Positions 37,912 to 47,867 of a DNA stretch of 64,000 nt are shown here, in pieces (the stretch's first letter is position 1; each line of letters begins with the position of its first letter). This DNA is from Prochlorococcus sp. AG-347-K15 (GTDB lineage: Bacteria > Cyanobacteriota > Cyanobacteriia > PCC-6307 > Cyanobiaceae). The stretch lies in contig QCCC01000002.1 in the NCBI GenBank assembly GCA_003281415.1, forward strand, positions 1-64,000, read 5' to 3'. A model generated the notes under the pieces. It was not told where the DNA came from and did not search any database. It saw nothing but the letters and a program-made list of their open reading frames with translations. The position numbers and the translations under genes are program-made.

Positions 37912-38661
37912 TTATTTTTCAATTGCATATTGCCATTCGTTATTTTGAGATAAACTTTTCTCTCTAAGTAACTGTAATTTCCTACTATTTATTTTTATAA
38001 CTATCCCATTAGTTGGATATTTCGCAAATATTTTTTTCTCTAACCAATGTTTTTTATATATTTGGATTTCGCTTGTATGATTTGTGAAGTAACTGTCAGG
38101 GGTGCTGAAGCCACATTTTTTAAGATAGTTAAGGGTTTCGTATTGATTAAGTCTTCCATTAAGTATTTGGAAACAGCAAAGGCGGAGACTTTCTCCAATC
38201 CCTTTCTTATCATTGAGGTATTTTCTTGTAATTCTTTGGGAAATGCCGGCAACTTGGTTTGTAGCGTATAGTTCACCTCTAATTTGAAAATCTCGTTTGA
38301 TAGGAATACAATCGGGGACATTTTTAATTTGTTTAATTTTGCTTGAGACATCAAATCCTTTTTTTGTAATAGCTTTTTTAAACTTGCCATCTAAATATCT
38401 AATTGCAATAGCACAGCCATCAATTTTTGGTTGAATGCTTAATCTTGTTTTTGTTAATAAACTTTCCAAAAATTCTTTATAGTTTTCTTTGGCTAATTTT
38501 GGTAAAAGTTTATTATTTTTTTGATTAAAGTAGTCAGCCTCTGGATCAACAGGAATATAGAGTTTTTGAAGTTGCTTAAATGCATTATCCGAAATTATGC
38601 CTTTACCTATTCTGTATTGTTCATCTAGATACTTAACATCTCTCACTAATAAGTTATTCAT
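37912..38661 (-). CDS. stand-alone NAD+-dependent DNA ligase adenylation domain-like protein
   Basis: KIDGCAIAIRY (KxDG), RGELY, NGIVIKIN, ends ...WQYAIEK; N-terminal Ia-like YLDEQYRIGKGIISDNAFKQL. Confidence 0.8.
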   Translation of the reverse strand: MNNLLVRDVKYLDEQYRIGKGIISDNAFKQLQKLYIPVDPEADYFNQKNNKLLPKLAKENYKEFLESLLTKTRLSIQPKIDGCAIAIRYLDGKFKKAITKKGFDVSSKIKQIKNVPDCIPIKRDFQIRGELYATNQVAGISQRITRKYLNDKKGIGESLRLCCFQILNGRLNQYETLNYLKKCGFSTPDSYFTNHTSEIQIYKKHWLEKKIFAKYPTNGIVIKINSRKLQLLREKSLSQNNEWQYAIEK

Positions 38662-38937
38662 AATAATTTTGATAAATATTTAAAAATCTTTTAGAAAAAA
38701 TCATTAAATAAAGATTGGAAAATTAAAATTAGATCTAAAAAGTAATTGACCACTAAATATCCTCCTACGCAGAGAGCGAGTTAAGAGTATAAAATGTACT
38801 GATCGAGCGTTTAAATTAAATACTTCAATCAAACATATTTACTTAAAAGTGAAGTAGAAAATTTTAAGGATTAATTTGCAGGCAAATTTTTGAAATTTCT
38901 ATCAATACAGAAAAAAATTTTTTAAAGTTATGAGAAA

Positions 38938-40092
38938 ATGTCATTTTTATTAAAAGCTCAAAATACCTGGGAAAATTTTGCGAAATACAAAATTAATGAT
39001 TATGCAAAATTAAGAAATTTTGATTTTGGGCCAAATAATGAAAGTTCAGTTTCAAAATTATCGCCTTTCATTACTCATAGAATATTATCGGAATATGATC
39101 TGATCCATGATATTAAAAGTAAGTACAAAATCAAAAATTCAACTAAATTTGTTGAAGAAATATTTTGGAGAGTTTACTGGAAAGGGTGGATGGAAAATAG
39201 ACCTAAAGTCTGGAGAAATTTTATTTCAGAAAACAATCTCAATTTTGATTATGAGCTATATGAAAGTGCAATTAATGGCAATACAGAATTAGATTTTTTT
39301 AATTCTTGGGTCCATGAATTAAAGCAGTACAACTATTTGCATAACCATACAAGAATGTGGTTTGCGAGTACTTGGATATTTAATTTAGGCCTCCCATGGC
39401 AATTGGGAGCAAAGTTTTTCTTTAAATATCTTTTTGATGGAGATGCTTCATCTAATCTCCTTAGCTGGAGATGGGTCGGAGGATTACAAACGAAGGGAAA
39501 ACAATATCTTTTTTCATCATCAAACCTTAGAAAGTTTTCAAATAATAGATTTAATGTAGAAAAAATAAGTAATCAACAAATTTTTATTGAAGAATCTAAT
39601 CAAATACCATTTGAAGATGAGATTTATAAAAATGATATGGATCCTAAATCAGATAATCTTATTATGTTTGAAAATGATCTGCACCTTGCAACCCTTAAAA
39701 ATTTACTTCCAAGCTATAAAAAAGTATTTATTATCCTTTTAAAAAATGAACAAAGACAAATTAAATTGTCTGAATCTGTTTTGAAATTTAAACAAGATTT
39801 GGTCTCTGAATTTGTAGAGCAATTTGATAATGTTGTACAGATTGATCCTTATTCACTGGAAAATACTTTTAAAAATACCAACGAAATAGACATTATTTAT
39901 CCTGGAGTGGGAGAAAATTATGATTTCATAACTGAGTTTAAAAATTTACACCATAAAAAAATTTTTAATCTTGTGAGGGATGAAGATTTATATGCTTGGA
40001 AATTTGCTAAAAGAGGGTTTTTTAAATTTAAAGAAAATATTCCAAAAATAAATCATAGAATATTAGAAAATTTTTCAAAAAATAATTTTTAA
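38938..40092 (+). CDS. photolyase/cryptochrome-like FAD-binding domain protein
   Basis: WRVYWKGWMENRP, HNHTRMWFASTWIF, LSWRWVGGLQTKGKQYLFSSSNLRKFSNNRF. Confidence 0.85.
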   Translation: MSFLLKAQNTWENFAKYKINDYAKLRNFDFGPNNESSVSKLSPFITHRILSEYDLIHDIKSKYKIKNSTKFVEEIFWRVYWKGWMENRPKVWRNFISENNLNFDYELYESAINGNTELDFFNSWVHELKQYNYLHNHTRMWFASTWIFNLGLPWQLGAKFFFKYLFDGDASSNLLSWRWVGGLQTKGKQYLFSSSNLRKFSNNRFNVEKISNQQIFIEESNQIPFEDEIYKNDMDPKSDNLIMFENDLHLATLKNLLPSYKKVFIILLKNEQRQIKLSESVLKFKQDLVSEFVEQFDNVVQIDPYSLENTFKNTNEIDIIYPGVGENYDFITEFKNLHHKKIFNLVRDEDLYAWKFAKRGFFKFKENIPKINHRILENFSKNNF

Positions 40093-40227
40093 TTTAGTTG
40101 AATTCCTAACCAGAAAATAACCCTTTTAGTAAGTGAGTATAAATACTTATTTAGGCGCGACTTTTGCTCTTTAATCCACGATGGATAATGTGACTAGTTA
40201 TTTTTACTTAAGGATAATTTTTTTATA

Positions 40228-40779
40228 GTGCTTTCAACAATTCTTACCAAGTCGTTTAGCAAAGATACTGCTTTATTAATTCTTAGAGTTATAACAGGAA
40301 CTGTTCTTATTCATCACGGTTATGAGAAACTAGCAAATATAGAAAATTTCGCTGATGCCTTCGTAAGACCGTTACATCTTCCATTCCCTATATTTTTATC
40401 TTACATAGCTGCATTTTCAGAAATAGGTGGTAGTTGGTTACTAATTATCGGCTTAGCCACAAGATTCGGAGCTTTGGCAATAGTTGGAACAATTTCTGTC
40501 GCTATATATCATGCACTTGTTACTTCAGGTTTTAATATTTTCTTACTAGAGCTTTTACTTTTATATTTCGCTTCAGCAACTTCAATTGCATTAACAGGTC
40601 CTGGTAATTTCTCCTTAGATGAAGTCATTATAAGAATTTTGAAATCAGAAGATGAGGAGGAAATTATACCTTCAACAAAATCAAAACCTTCCAAGCAAGT
40701 TGAAGTTAAAGAAGAAACAAGTAAAGGTGGCTTATTTCAATTTTTGCAAGCAAACATACTCTCGGATACTTCAAGCTAA
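40228..40779 (+). CDS. DoxX family membrane protein
   Basis: LILRVITGTVLIHHGYEKL...FAAF.E.GG.L.I.GL.TR..A. Confidence 0.9.
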   Translation: MLSTILTKSFSKDTALLILRVITGTVLIHHGYEKLANIENFADAFVRPLHLPFPIFLSYIAAFSEIGGSWLLIIGLATRFGALAIVGTISVAIYHALVTSGFNIFLLELLLLYFASATSIALTGPGNFSLDEVIIRILKSEDEEEIIPSTKSKPSKQVEVKEETSKGGLFQFLQANILSDTSS

Positions 40780-40944
40780 CTTTTTAGGATAAAGGTTACT
40801 GATTAGTTCTAACCTTTTCCGATAACTGTTTCTCTTCTCAAGTTTTATCTTAATTGTTGCTTCAGAAAGACTTATAAATAGCCCTATAGCTGTGACCCAA
40901 GATAAAAATATAAAAGGGTTTTCTGGAATTTCTGAGAAATTCAT
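40771..40944 (-). CDS. 57-aa single-TM protein
   Basis: MNFSEIPENPFIFLSWVTAIGLFISLSEATIKIKLEKRNSYRKRLELISNLYPKKLA; convergent 9-nt overlap with DoxX. Confidence 0.65.
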   Translation of the reverse strand: MNFSEIPENPFIFLSWVTAIGLFISLSEATIKIKLEKRNSYRKRLELISNLYPKKLA

Positions 40945-41018
40945 GTGAATAATACTTCTTTTTTAAAACTGACTGATTACTATATGTTTTTCAACCTAAA
41001 TATACAATTTAGAAATAT

Positions 41019-41570
41019 TTAAGGATTAATTTCAACTTTTTTCCATTTATTAATCTTTTCCCAAAGATATCGTTTATGAACAGGCTGTTCTAATTTAAGA
41101 AGATCTACTGAATCGATTTCAAAATTTAGAACTACAAAATTTTCTGACTTGGGTAGATTGGATAATATTTCATAATTAAATTGGACTTTTGGGTTTATTT
41201 TCTCTCCAGGAGATCCCCAAAACCAAGAAGATTTTGATTTTTCTGATAATAAATCCCAATAATTTTTGTTATCACTTAATTCATGTATTGTTCCTTTAAA
41301 TCTATATTGTGATTTGGTTTTCAAAAAGAACCATAATATTTCTGCATTAGGATTAGATTTTAAATGCCCAATTTTTTCACTTCTTCTATCTGTAAAAATA
41401 ATCATTGAACTATCTTTATACCATCCTCTGAAAACAACTGTTCTTAATCTTGGCTCATTTTCTTCGCTGACTGTTGCAAGCTGTATCCATTTATTAGAGG
41501 GTGATTTGCCCTCTTTTTTTATAGAAGATTTTAAATCTTGCCTCCAACTGGGTAAGTTGTTATCAGGCAT
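41019..41570 (-). CDS. pyridoxamine 5'-phosphate oxidase-family protein
   Basis: W..LATV.E...PRLRTVVFRGWY...IIFTDRRSEKIGHL. Confidence 0.9.
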   Translation of the reverse strand: MPDNNLPSWRQDLKSSIKKEGKSPSNKWIQLATVSEENEPRLRTVVFRGWYKDSSMIIFTDRRSEKIGHLKSNPNAEILWFFLKTKSQYRFKGTIHELSDNKNYWDLLSEKSKSSWFWGSPGEKINPKVQFNYEILSNLPKSENFVVLNFEIDSVDLLKLEQPVHKRYLWEKINKWKKVEINP

Positions 41571-42180
41571 TTAATTTAGGCAATATAAGACCACTTTTCT
41601 TTTTGTATTCTTCGAATGAATCATATTTTGAGAGAGATTTATCTTTTTTTATCATTCTTGGTAGAAAAACCATAGAGAAAAATATTGCAAGGATTACCAA
41701 TGGTATGAAACTCATTGAAAGTATGGCGAATGATAGATAAATTAGTATTTCTCCTAGATAATTTGTATTCCTTATATTTTTGAAAAATCCTTCTTTAATT
41801 AGATCTTTTTTTAATTTAAGAGAAAAATATTTTTGGGCATCACTAGCAAAGTGTAGAAACACACCAATTATATTTAAAGATACAGATGCAGCTATTACGA
41901 TATTTGGAACAGATTTCTGAGATGAGATAAGAATGTAGGGAGCTACCCAGTAACTTCCAAGGAAAATAAAACCAGTAACTGAAGTTAAAAAATTGATTTT
42001 TTCTTTAAAATAAGGATCTGGGAATATCTTTTCTTTTAGAAGCCAAAGTAATCCATAAGTACCATGCAGAGCTAAATAAACGTAGGGAGCGATCGTAAAA
42101 TTATCAAAAAAAATCATAAGACCTACTACTACAAATGCAGTGAGCCCCTTATGTAGATTAATTATTTGATTAAGTTTCAT
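41563..42180 (-). CDS. DUF1295/isoprenylcysteine methyltransferase-like membrane protein
   Basis: LIKEGFFKNIRNTNYLGEILIYLSFAILS motif. Confidence 0.85.
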   Translation of the reverse strand: MKLNQIINLHKGLTAFVVVGLMIFFDNFTIAPYVYLALHGTYGLLWLLKEKIFPDPYFKEKINFLTSVTGFIFLGSYWVAPYILISSQKSVPNIVIAASVSLNIIGVFLHFASDAQKYFSLKLKKDLIKEGFFKNIRNTNYLGEILIYLSFAILSMSFIPLVILAIFFSMVFLPRMIKKDKSLSKYDSFEEYKKKSGLILPKLNA

Positions 42181-42247
42181 CTTTTTTAATAATCTAAAAA
42201 ATGAAATTATTTTTTGTGGATATAACCTAGGTCGTCAAAAGTTTTAA

Positions 42248-42319
42248 TGGGCGATACTGGATTCGAACCAGTGGCCACTACCGTGTCGAGGTAGTGCTCT
42301 ACCACTGAGCTAATCGCCC
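42248..42319 (-). tRNA. tRNA-Val (anticodon GAC)
   Basis: 72-nt cloverleaf GGGCGAT TA GCTC AGTGGTA GAGC A CTACC TCGACAC GGTAG TGGCC ACTGG TTCGAAT CCAGT ATCGCCC A. Confidence 0.95.
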
Positions 42320-42368
42320 CAATTGAGGAATTTTTAATCCCCCTTATAAGAAAATAGCAGGTTGCGTT

Positions 42369-43160
42369 TCATTTTCTAAGTAATTTAACTTTCCATCGTT
42401 CTCTTTTGGTTATTTCTAAATTTAGAATTTCGATAAATCCTTTATTTTCAAGTTCTAGTTTGTCGCCAATTTTTAGATTAATTGTTGGCTTATTAACTTT
42501 GCTTCCATTTAATCTGAGCATTCCATTTTCTATCCTTTCAATGATTTTGGTTCGTGATACCCTAAAGCCAGCTGATGCTATAGCATCTAATCTTGTTGAA
42601 GCTTCTACTGTATTGACAAGTTTTTTTGATCTTCCAGAAGGTATTTGTAATTCATCTATACCTACTACATTAACTTTTACTTTTACGTCTCTTAAATAAA
42701 AAACCTTTTCATCTAGGTGCTTAATGTCTGAATTATCAATTATCCCTTGTGCTCCCCTATCGCCAATAGTCCATATATCTCCAACTTTTATTTGATTAAC
42801 CCCATTTTCAATTAAGAGGGATCTAAAGTCGTCTTGTGTAGCATTATCAAATAAAAAATTCCCAATAATTTTTATTCCTTTAGCTGGAAAATTACTTTTT
42901 AGCGCATCCTCCTCAGGAATGTTATCTCCTCTAAAGCAAGCTATCCTAGATCTTTGTGAAGAGGAGAATCCTCCATAAATAAAAAATTTGAAATCATTTA
43001 AATTTTCAAAATCTTTTAAAATCTCTTCGCAAACATAAGTTGAATTAAACCCAGTCCAATAAGTTTCCCAGTGCTTGTAAGCTAAGTTAGCAATATTTAT
43101 TAACTCCTCAGTTTCTTTTTTGTAGTTTGAATTTAATAAGATCTCTTTAAGGTCAATCAT
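42369..43160 (-). CDS. S4-domain (YlmH-like, photosystem II biogenesis) protein
   Basis: GDIWTIGDRGAQGI; RLDAIASAGFRVSRTKIIERIENGMLRLNGSKV S4 motif. Confidence 0.9.
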   Translation of the reverse strand: MIDLKEILLNSNYKKETEELINIANLAYKHWETYWTGFNSTYVCEEILKDFENLNDFKFFIYGGFSSSQRSRIACFRGDNIPEEDALKSNFPAKGIKIIGNFLFDNATQDDFRSLLIENGVNQIKVGDIWTIGDRGAQGIIDNSDIKHLDEKVFYLRDVKVKVNVVGIDELQIPSGRSKKLVNTVEASTRLDAIASAGFRVSRTKIIERIENGMLRLNGSKVNKPTINLKIGDKLELENKGFIEILNLEITKRERWKVKLLRK

Positions 43161-43727
43161 TTAGCCTTCTAAAAAAATTATATCTTTTGCTTCTGATTGT
43201 TTTATCAAAGCCCATGGTAATTCAGCTCCAATTTGATTTTCAAGAAGAACAAGCCATTTACCCTCTTTATTTAAATTAATAATTGATCTCAACTCTTTAT
43301 TTTTATTGATGTTAATACTTGCAGAAGAAACAATGCTTCCTAAATAACCTGAACCCATTCCTAAAATACCTCCAATTAATGATTCCCCGATGGTATTTAA
43401 ACCAAGAAAGCTGAAGGTAGATAAATTAGTCATATTAGAAAAAGCTATTCCAGCAATAAAACCAAATGGCATTAGCCATCTACCCATATCTTTTTGTCTA
43501 ATCTTTCTATCAAGTTTAGGATTTAAAAATCTAATATCTTCAAAATTTTGAGATTTGAATAAGATATTTGCTTTTGCATTTAGCAATTCTGTCTGGTCTG
43601 ATGATATTTTCTCACTTATTGGTGGAATCAAAATAGCTTCAGAGAGCACTACTGATTTTTCTTTGAAAACATCAAATAGCTGAACACATTTATCAATGTC
43701 TTCAAATATCACAATACTTTTTGTCAA
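43161..43727 (-). CDS. conserved hypothetical membrane protein
   Basis: 188-aa ORF. Confidence 0.75.
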   Translation of the reverse strand: MTKSIVIFEDIDKCVQLFDVFKEKSVVLSEAILIPPISEKISSDQTELLNAKANILFKSQNFEDIRFLNPKLDRKIRQKDMGRWLMPFGFIAGIAFSNMTNLSTFSFLGLNTIGESLIGGILGMGSGYLGSIVSSASININKNKELRSIINLNKEGKWLVLLENQIGAELPWALIKQSEAKDIIFLEG

Positions 43728-43826
43728 ATTTTAGTCCTCAAATGTTTGTGTGTTATTCAAATTAATAAAATAAGATAAATACACTATAGATTAAGTTAAA
43801 GTAAAAGATTAAAGAACCAATCTTAA

Positions 43827-45413
43827 ATGACAAAAGTTCTCATTACAGATCCAATTGATCAAACAGGAATAGATATTCTTTCACAAGTTGCTCAGGTTGA
43901 TCAGAAGATAGGAATCTCAGACGCTGAGTTGGCTTCCATTATTGGAGATTATGATGCTTTAATGATTCGCTCTGGTACTCAAGTAACTGAAGAAATTATT
44001 AACTCTTCAAGTAAACTGAGAATTATTGGAAGAGCAGGAGTTGGAGTCGACAATGTAGATGTTAAGGCTGCCACGCAAAAAGGAGTTCTTGTTGTTAATT
44101 CTCCAGGAGGCAACACAATAGCTGCTGCGGAACATACTATAGCTATGATGTTGGCCTTATCTAGGCATATTCCAGTTGCTAATAGTAGTACTTTGTTAGG
44201 TAAATGGGAAAGAAAGAAATTTGTAGGGAATGAGCTTTACAAGAAAAAATTAGGTGTAGTAGGTTTAGGGAAAATTGGTGCTCATGTAGCGAAAGTTGCT
44301 AATGCATTAGGAATGGAAGTTTACGGATATGATCCCTTTGTTTCAACTGAAAGAGCTCAACAAATACAAGTAAAACTCTCTGAACTAGAGGATTTATTCC
44401 AACAATCCGATTATGTAACTTTGCATTTGCCTCGCACACCAGAGACAGAGAATTTAGTAAACATGGAGGTGCTTAAAAGTATGAAAAGTAGCGCAAAATT
44501 AATAAATTGTGCTAGAGGCGGATTAATTGATGAAGAAGCACTAGCAGAAGCTTTAAATAAATCATTGATTGGAGGAGCTGCAATAGATGTCTTTTCTAAA
44601 GAACCTTTGGAATCTAATTCACCACTTTTGAAAGTTGAAAAAAATCTTATTCTTACCCCGCACCTAGGAGCATCTACTCGAGAAGCACAAGAAAATGTAG
44701 CTGTTGATGTTGCAGAACAAATCAGAGATGTCTTGCTTGGTTTATCTGCTAGAACTGCGGTAAATATCCCAGGTTTGAGCCCTGATATTATGGATAGTCT
44801 AAAACCTCATTTGCAGTTAGCTGAAACAATGGGTCTGCTTATAAGTCAGCTTTCAGATGGGCAGATACAGAAACTAGAAGTAAAGCTTCAAGGTGAATTC
44901 GTTCAACATCCTTCCCAGCCATTAATAATAGCTAGTCTAAAAGGCCTTCTAAGTAAAGCTTTGGGAGATAGGATTAATTATGTGAATGCTTCTCTAGAAG
45001 CAGATTCGAGAGGTATTTCAATAATCGAAAGTAAAGATGAGGCAAGACCTGAATTTGCTAGTGGCTCACTTCAGTTAACTATTTATGGTGATAATGGAGA
45101 CCATAGCGTAGCAGGAAGCATTTTCGCTGATGGAGAATTAAGAATTATTAGTATTGATCAATACCCAGTTAACGTATCACCAAGTAGATATATGTTGGTT
45201 ACTAGGCACAGAGATATGCCTGGTATTATTGGTAAGCTGGGGTCTTTATTAGGTAGCAACAATGTAAATATTGCCTCAATGCAAGTTGGTCGAAAAATTG
45301 TTAGAGGGGAAGCTGTTATGGTCCTAAGTATTGATGATCCAATACCTAATAAGTTGCTAGATACCATTATTGAAGTAGAGGGAATTACCAATGCTAATCC
45401 AGTTACTTTATAA
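43827..45413 (+). CDS. serA: D-3-phosphoglycerate dehydrogenase
   Basis: Full-length 2-hydroxyacid dehydrogenase with C-terminal ACT domain. Confidence 0.97.
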   Translation: MTKVLITDPIDQTGIDILSQVAQVDQKIGISDAELASIIGDYDALMIRSGTQVTEEIINSSSKLRIIGRAGVGVDNVDVKAATQKGVLVVNSPGGNTIAAAEHTIAMMLALSRHIPVANSSTLLGKWERKKFVGNELYKKKLGVVGLGKIGAHVAKVANALGMEVYGYDPFVSTERAQQIQVKLSELEDLFQQSDYVTLHLPRTPETENLVNMEVLKSMKSSAKLINCARGGLIDEEALAEALNKSLIGGAAIDVFSKEPLESNSPLLKVEKNLILTPHLGASTREAQENVAVDVAEQIRDVLLGLSARTAVNIPGLSPDIMDSLKPHLQLAETMGLLISQLSDGQIQKLEVKLQGEFVQHPSQPLIIASLKGLLSKALGDRINYVNASLEADSRGISIIESKDEARPEFASGSLQLTIYGDNGDHSVAGSIFADGELRIISIDQYPVNVSPSRYMLVTRHRDMPGIIGKLGSLLGSNNVNIASMQVGRKIVRGEAVMVLSIDDPIPNKLLDTIIEVEGITNANPVTL

Positions 45414-45419
45414 CGAGGC

Positions 45420-46349
45420 TTGCTCTATATAATGGCAATTAAAGATTGGTATAAAGTAACTTTTCTGATAGAAAGTGATTCAGAAGAAATAGTTATTTGG
45501 AAATTAAATGAGCTGGGAATATTTAGTTTTTCATTTGAATATTTAATTAAAAATGAAAGTAAAAAAGAGGTGAATATATGGCTTCCAATTGATGATTGGG
45601 GCGAGAGTTCTAGAAGTGGTTTCGAAAAAATAATTGGCAAACTTCTAAACATTAATTATCCACTAAATCAATTTTTTGACTGGAGTATTATCAAAGAGGA
45701 AGATTGGTTGACAAGCTGGAAGAAATATTGGGGGCCTGAATTAGTAGGAAATCATTTTTTAATATTGCCTTGTTGGATAACTCTAGATGAAAAATTTAAA
45801 GATAAACAAATCATAAAAATTGATCCTGGAGCAGCCTTTGGCACAGGAAGTCACCCTTCGACTTATCTATGCTTGGAAAAAATGGAGAATAGTTTATTTT
45901 CTGATAAAAAGGTATTAGATATTGGGTGTGGTAGTGGGATCTTGAGCGTTGCCGCAAGATTGCTAGGCGCTACAGAGGTTTGTGCAGTCGATAATGATTA
46001 TTTAGCTATAAATTCAACTAACTCTAATTTTCAACTAAATTTCGGTAATTTAAAAAACTTAAATATATATTTGGGGTCTTTTAATGAGGTAATTTTAAAA
46101 AACCAACTCAAACAATTTGATTTTGTTGTATGCAATATTCTCGCTGAAGTAATAAAAGATATGATACCAAATATTTATAAGTGCTTAAGAAACAATGGGG
46201 AAGTTATTTTTAGCGGGATTCTTAATTCACAAAAAGATGAAATTATAAATATATTAATTCAGAATAACTTGAAATTATTGGATGTATCAACTAGAAAAGA
46301 TTGGGCATGCATTTCTGCGCAAAAAGCCAGCGATCCCACCTATGTATAA
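45420..46349 (+). CDS. prmA: ribosomal protein L11 methyltransferase
   Basis: [33 protein letters not shown]; likely start at MAIKDW (45432). Confidence 0.95.
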   Translation: MLYIMAIKDWYKVTFLIESDSEEIVIWKLNELGIFSFSFEYLIKNESKKEVNIWLPIDDWGESSRSGFEKIIGKLLNINYPLNQFFDWSIIKEEDWLTSWKKYWGPELVGNHFLILPCWITLDEKFKDKQIIKIDPGAAFGTGSHPSTYLCLEKMENSLFSDKKVLDIGCGSGILSVAARLLGATEVCAVDNDYLAINSTNSNFQLNFGNLKNLNIYLGSFNEVILKNQLKQFDFVVCNILAEVIKDMIPNIYKCLRNNGEVIFSGILNSQKDEIINILIQNNLKLLDVSTRKDWACISAQKASDPTYV

Positions 46350-46477
46350 GTTTTTCTTATAAATACTCATTAATACATTTTATTGTGTCATTTTTTACTT
46401 CAAAATCTCACATATCGACCTAATCGATGTTAAAAATGTAGTTGATAGGTATTAATTACCAACAATTTTTTATTTAA

Positions 46478-46777
46478 ATGGCTTCTTACAAAGTTACACT
46501 CATCAACGAAGGTGAAGGTCTCAATTCAACTATCGAAGTACCTGATGATCAGTACATACTCGATGCTGCTGAAGAACAAGGCATCGACCTTCCTTATTCC
46601 TGCAGAGCTGGAGCATGTTCAACATGTGCTGGAAAAGTTACTTCAGGTAGTGTTGATCAATCAGATCAAAGTTTCTTGGATGATGACCAACTAGAAGCTG
46701 GTTTTGTACTTACATGTGTTGCTTATCCAACATCTGATGTAACAATTACAACTCATGCTGAGGAAGAATTGTATTAA
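46478..46777 (+). CDS. petF: [2Fe-2S] ferredoxin
   Basis: [17 protein letters not shown] plant-type ferredoxin motif. Confidence 0.97.
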   Translation: MASYKVTLINEGEGLNSTIEVPDDQYILDAAEEQGIDLPYSCRAGACSTCAGKVTSGSVDQSDQSFLDDDQLEAGFVLTCVAYPTSDVTITTHAEEELY

Positions 46778-46822
46778 TTATAAAAAATTAACTTTTCTAA
46801 GTTGATTATTCATTATTTCTCT

Positions 46823-46850
46823 GCCACCCTCTGTAAAGGTGGCTTTTTTT
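46823..46850 (+). terminator. intrinsic terminator downstream of petF
   Basis: GCCACC..GGTGGCTTTTTTT. Confidence 0.85.
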
Positions 46851-46854
46851 ATGA

Positions 46855-47223
46855 ATGAATAAATTTGAATTTTTCAAGACTGGTAGTGTTCAATCAAGTT
46901 ATGGAGGTCAGTACAGTTATAAGGTAATTGGACCGTGTTGCAGACTTTATGATAGAGAAGAGTTACCCTGGCCCTGTTCAAGACTTGCTTGGAGAAGTAA
47001 GGAGCCTAGTTGGAGAAGAATAGGTTCTAGGTTCGTAGCTGATATGGCTTCACGAAAATGCCCATCTTACTCAGTTCAGATTTTGGAGCCTGGATCAAAA
47101 CCTGTTGAAACAGTTATAACTCTTTTTTCAAAGAAATTTTCTTCTGATATACAAGAATGGTGGTATAGCAAAAAACCAGGCTCAAAAGAGCCTGGTAATA
47201 TCTTCCCATCTGAAGTTAGTTAA
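46855..47223 (+). CDS. conserved hypothetical protein
   Basis: 122-aa ORF. Confidence 0.75.
   Translation: MNKFEFFKTGSVQSSYGGQYSYKVIGPCCRLYDREELPWPCSRLAWRSKEPSWRRIGSRFVADMASRKCPSYSVQILEPGSKPVETVITLFSKKFSSDIQEWWYSKKPGSKEPGNIFPSEVS
47170..47195 (-). terminator. minus-strand intrinsic terminator within 3' CDS of 46855..47223
   Basis: Minus CCAGGCTCTTTTGAGCCTGGTTTTTT, perfect 8-bp stem. Confidence 0.75.
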
Positions 47224-47232
47224 CTTTAGATC

Positions 47233-47796
47233 TTATGCTTTTGGCTTTGGTGGCATGTAACCTTTTAAGCCTGTGCATTCAAGACTATCAATTGTATTAA
47301 CCCCAGTTTGTGGATTAGTTCCACTAGCTCTTTCACATAATGATTTTCTCTGAGAAAGATCAAGATTTGCATCAGTAAAGTCTGCTCCATCAATAATTGC
47401 TCCATCAAAAACACTTTTCATTAGCTCACCATTTGTAAGATTTGCATCAGATAAATCAGCATTATCAAAACGTACCGCATATGCAATAAGATCTTTCATG
47501 TTGGCGCTTTTGAAACTAGAATTCTTCGCAGTTGTTACGCTCATATAGGCTCCTTGTAAATTAGCCTCTCCTAAATCTTGATAAGATAAATCATATTTTA
47601 CAAATTCATTATTTTGAAGATCTGCTCCATGAAGATCTTCTTTCAATCCATCTACTGATGAAGGATCACTAGGATAAAGTGCATTAGCAGAAATTGGATT
47701 AAGAAGTAAACCAATAATCAATGGAAGAAAAATAAGAAGTCTTTTGAAAGACTTATTAAGTGATGAAAAAATAGAGACCATTTCGATCGACATCAA
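47233..47796 (-). CDS. pentapeptide repeat protein with signal peptide
   Basis: ANLQGAYMS...ADLSDANLTNGELMKS... Confidence 0.92.
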   Translation of the reverse strand: MMSIEMVSIFSSLNKSFKRLLIFLPLIIGLLLNPISANALYPSDPSSVDGLKEDLHGADLQNNEFVKYDLSYQDLGEANLQGAYMSVTTAKNSSFKSANMKDLIAYAVRFDNADLSDANLTNGELMKSVFDGAIIDGADFTDANLDLSQRKSLCERASGTNPQTGVNTIDSLECTGLKGYMPPKPKA

Positions 47797-47867
47797 ATAG
47801 AAAAACCTAAGACTATTATTTCATGGGTTGGTCATTTACAACGCTCCTGCTAACGAACTGTTGCAGT

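Noticed and set aside
38040-38390. 116-aa ORF 38040..38390 (-) and 74-aa ORF 38047..38271 (+)
   Set aside because: Other-frame and antisense ORFs within the ligase-like CDS, which carries recognised motifs
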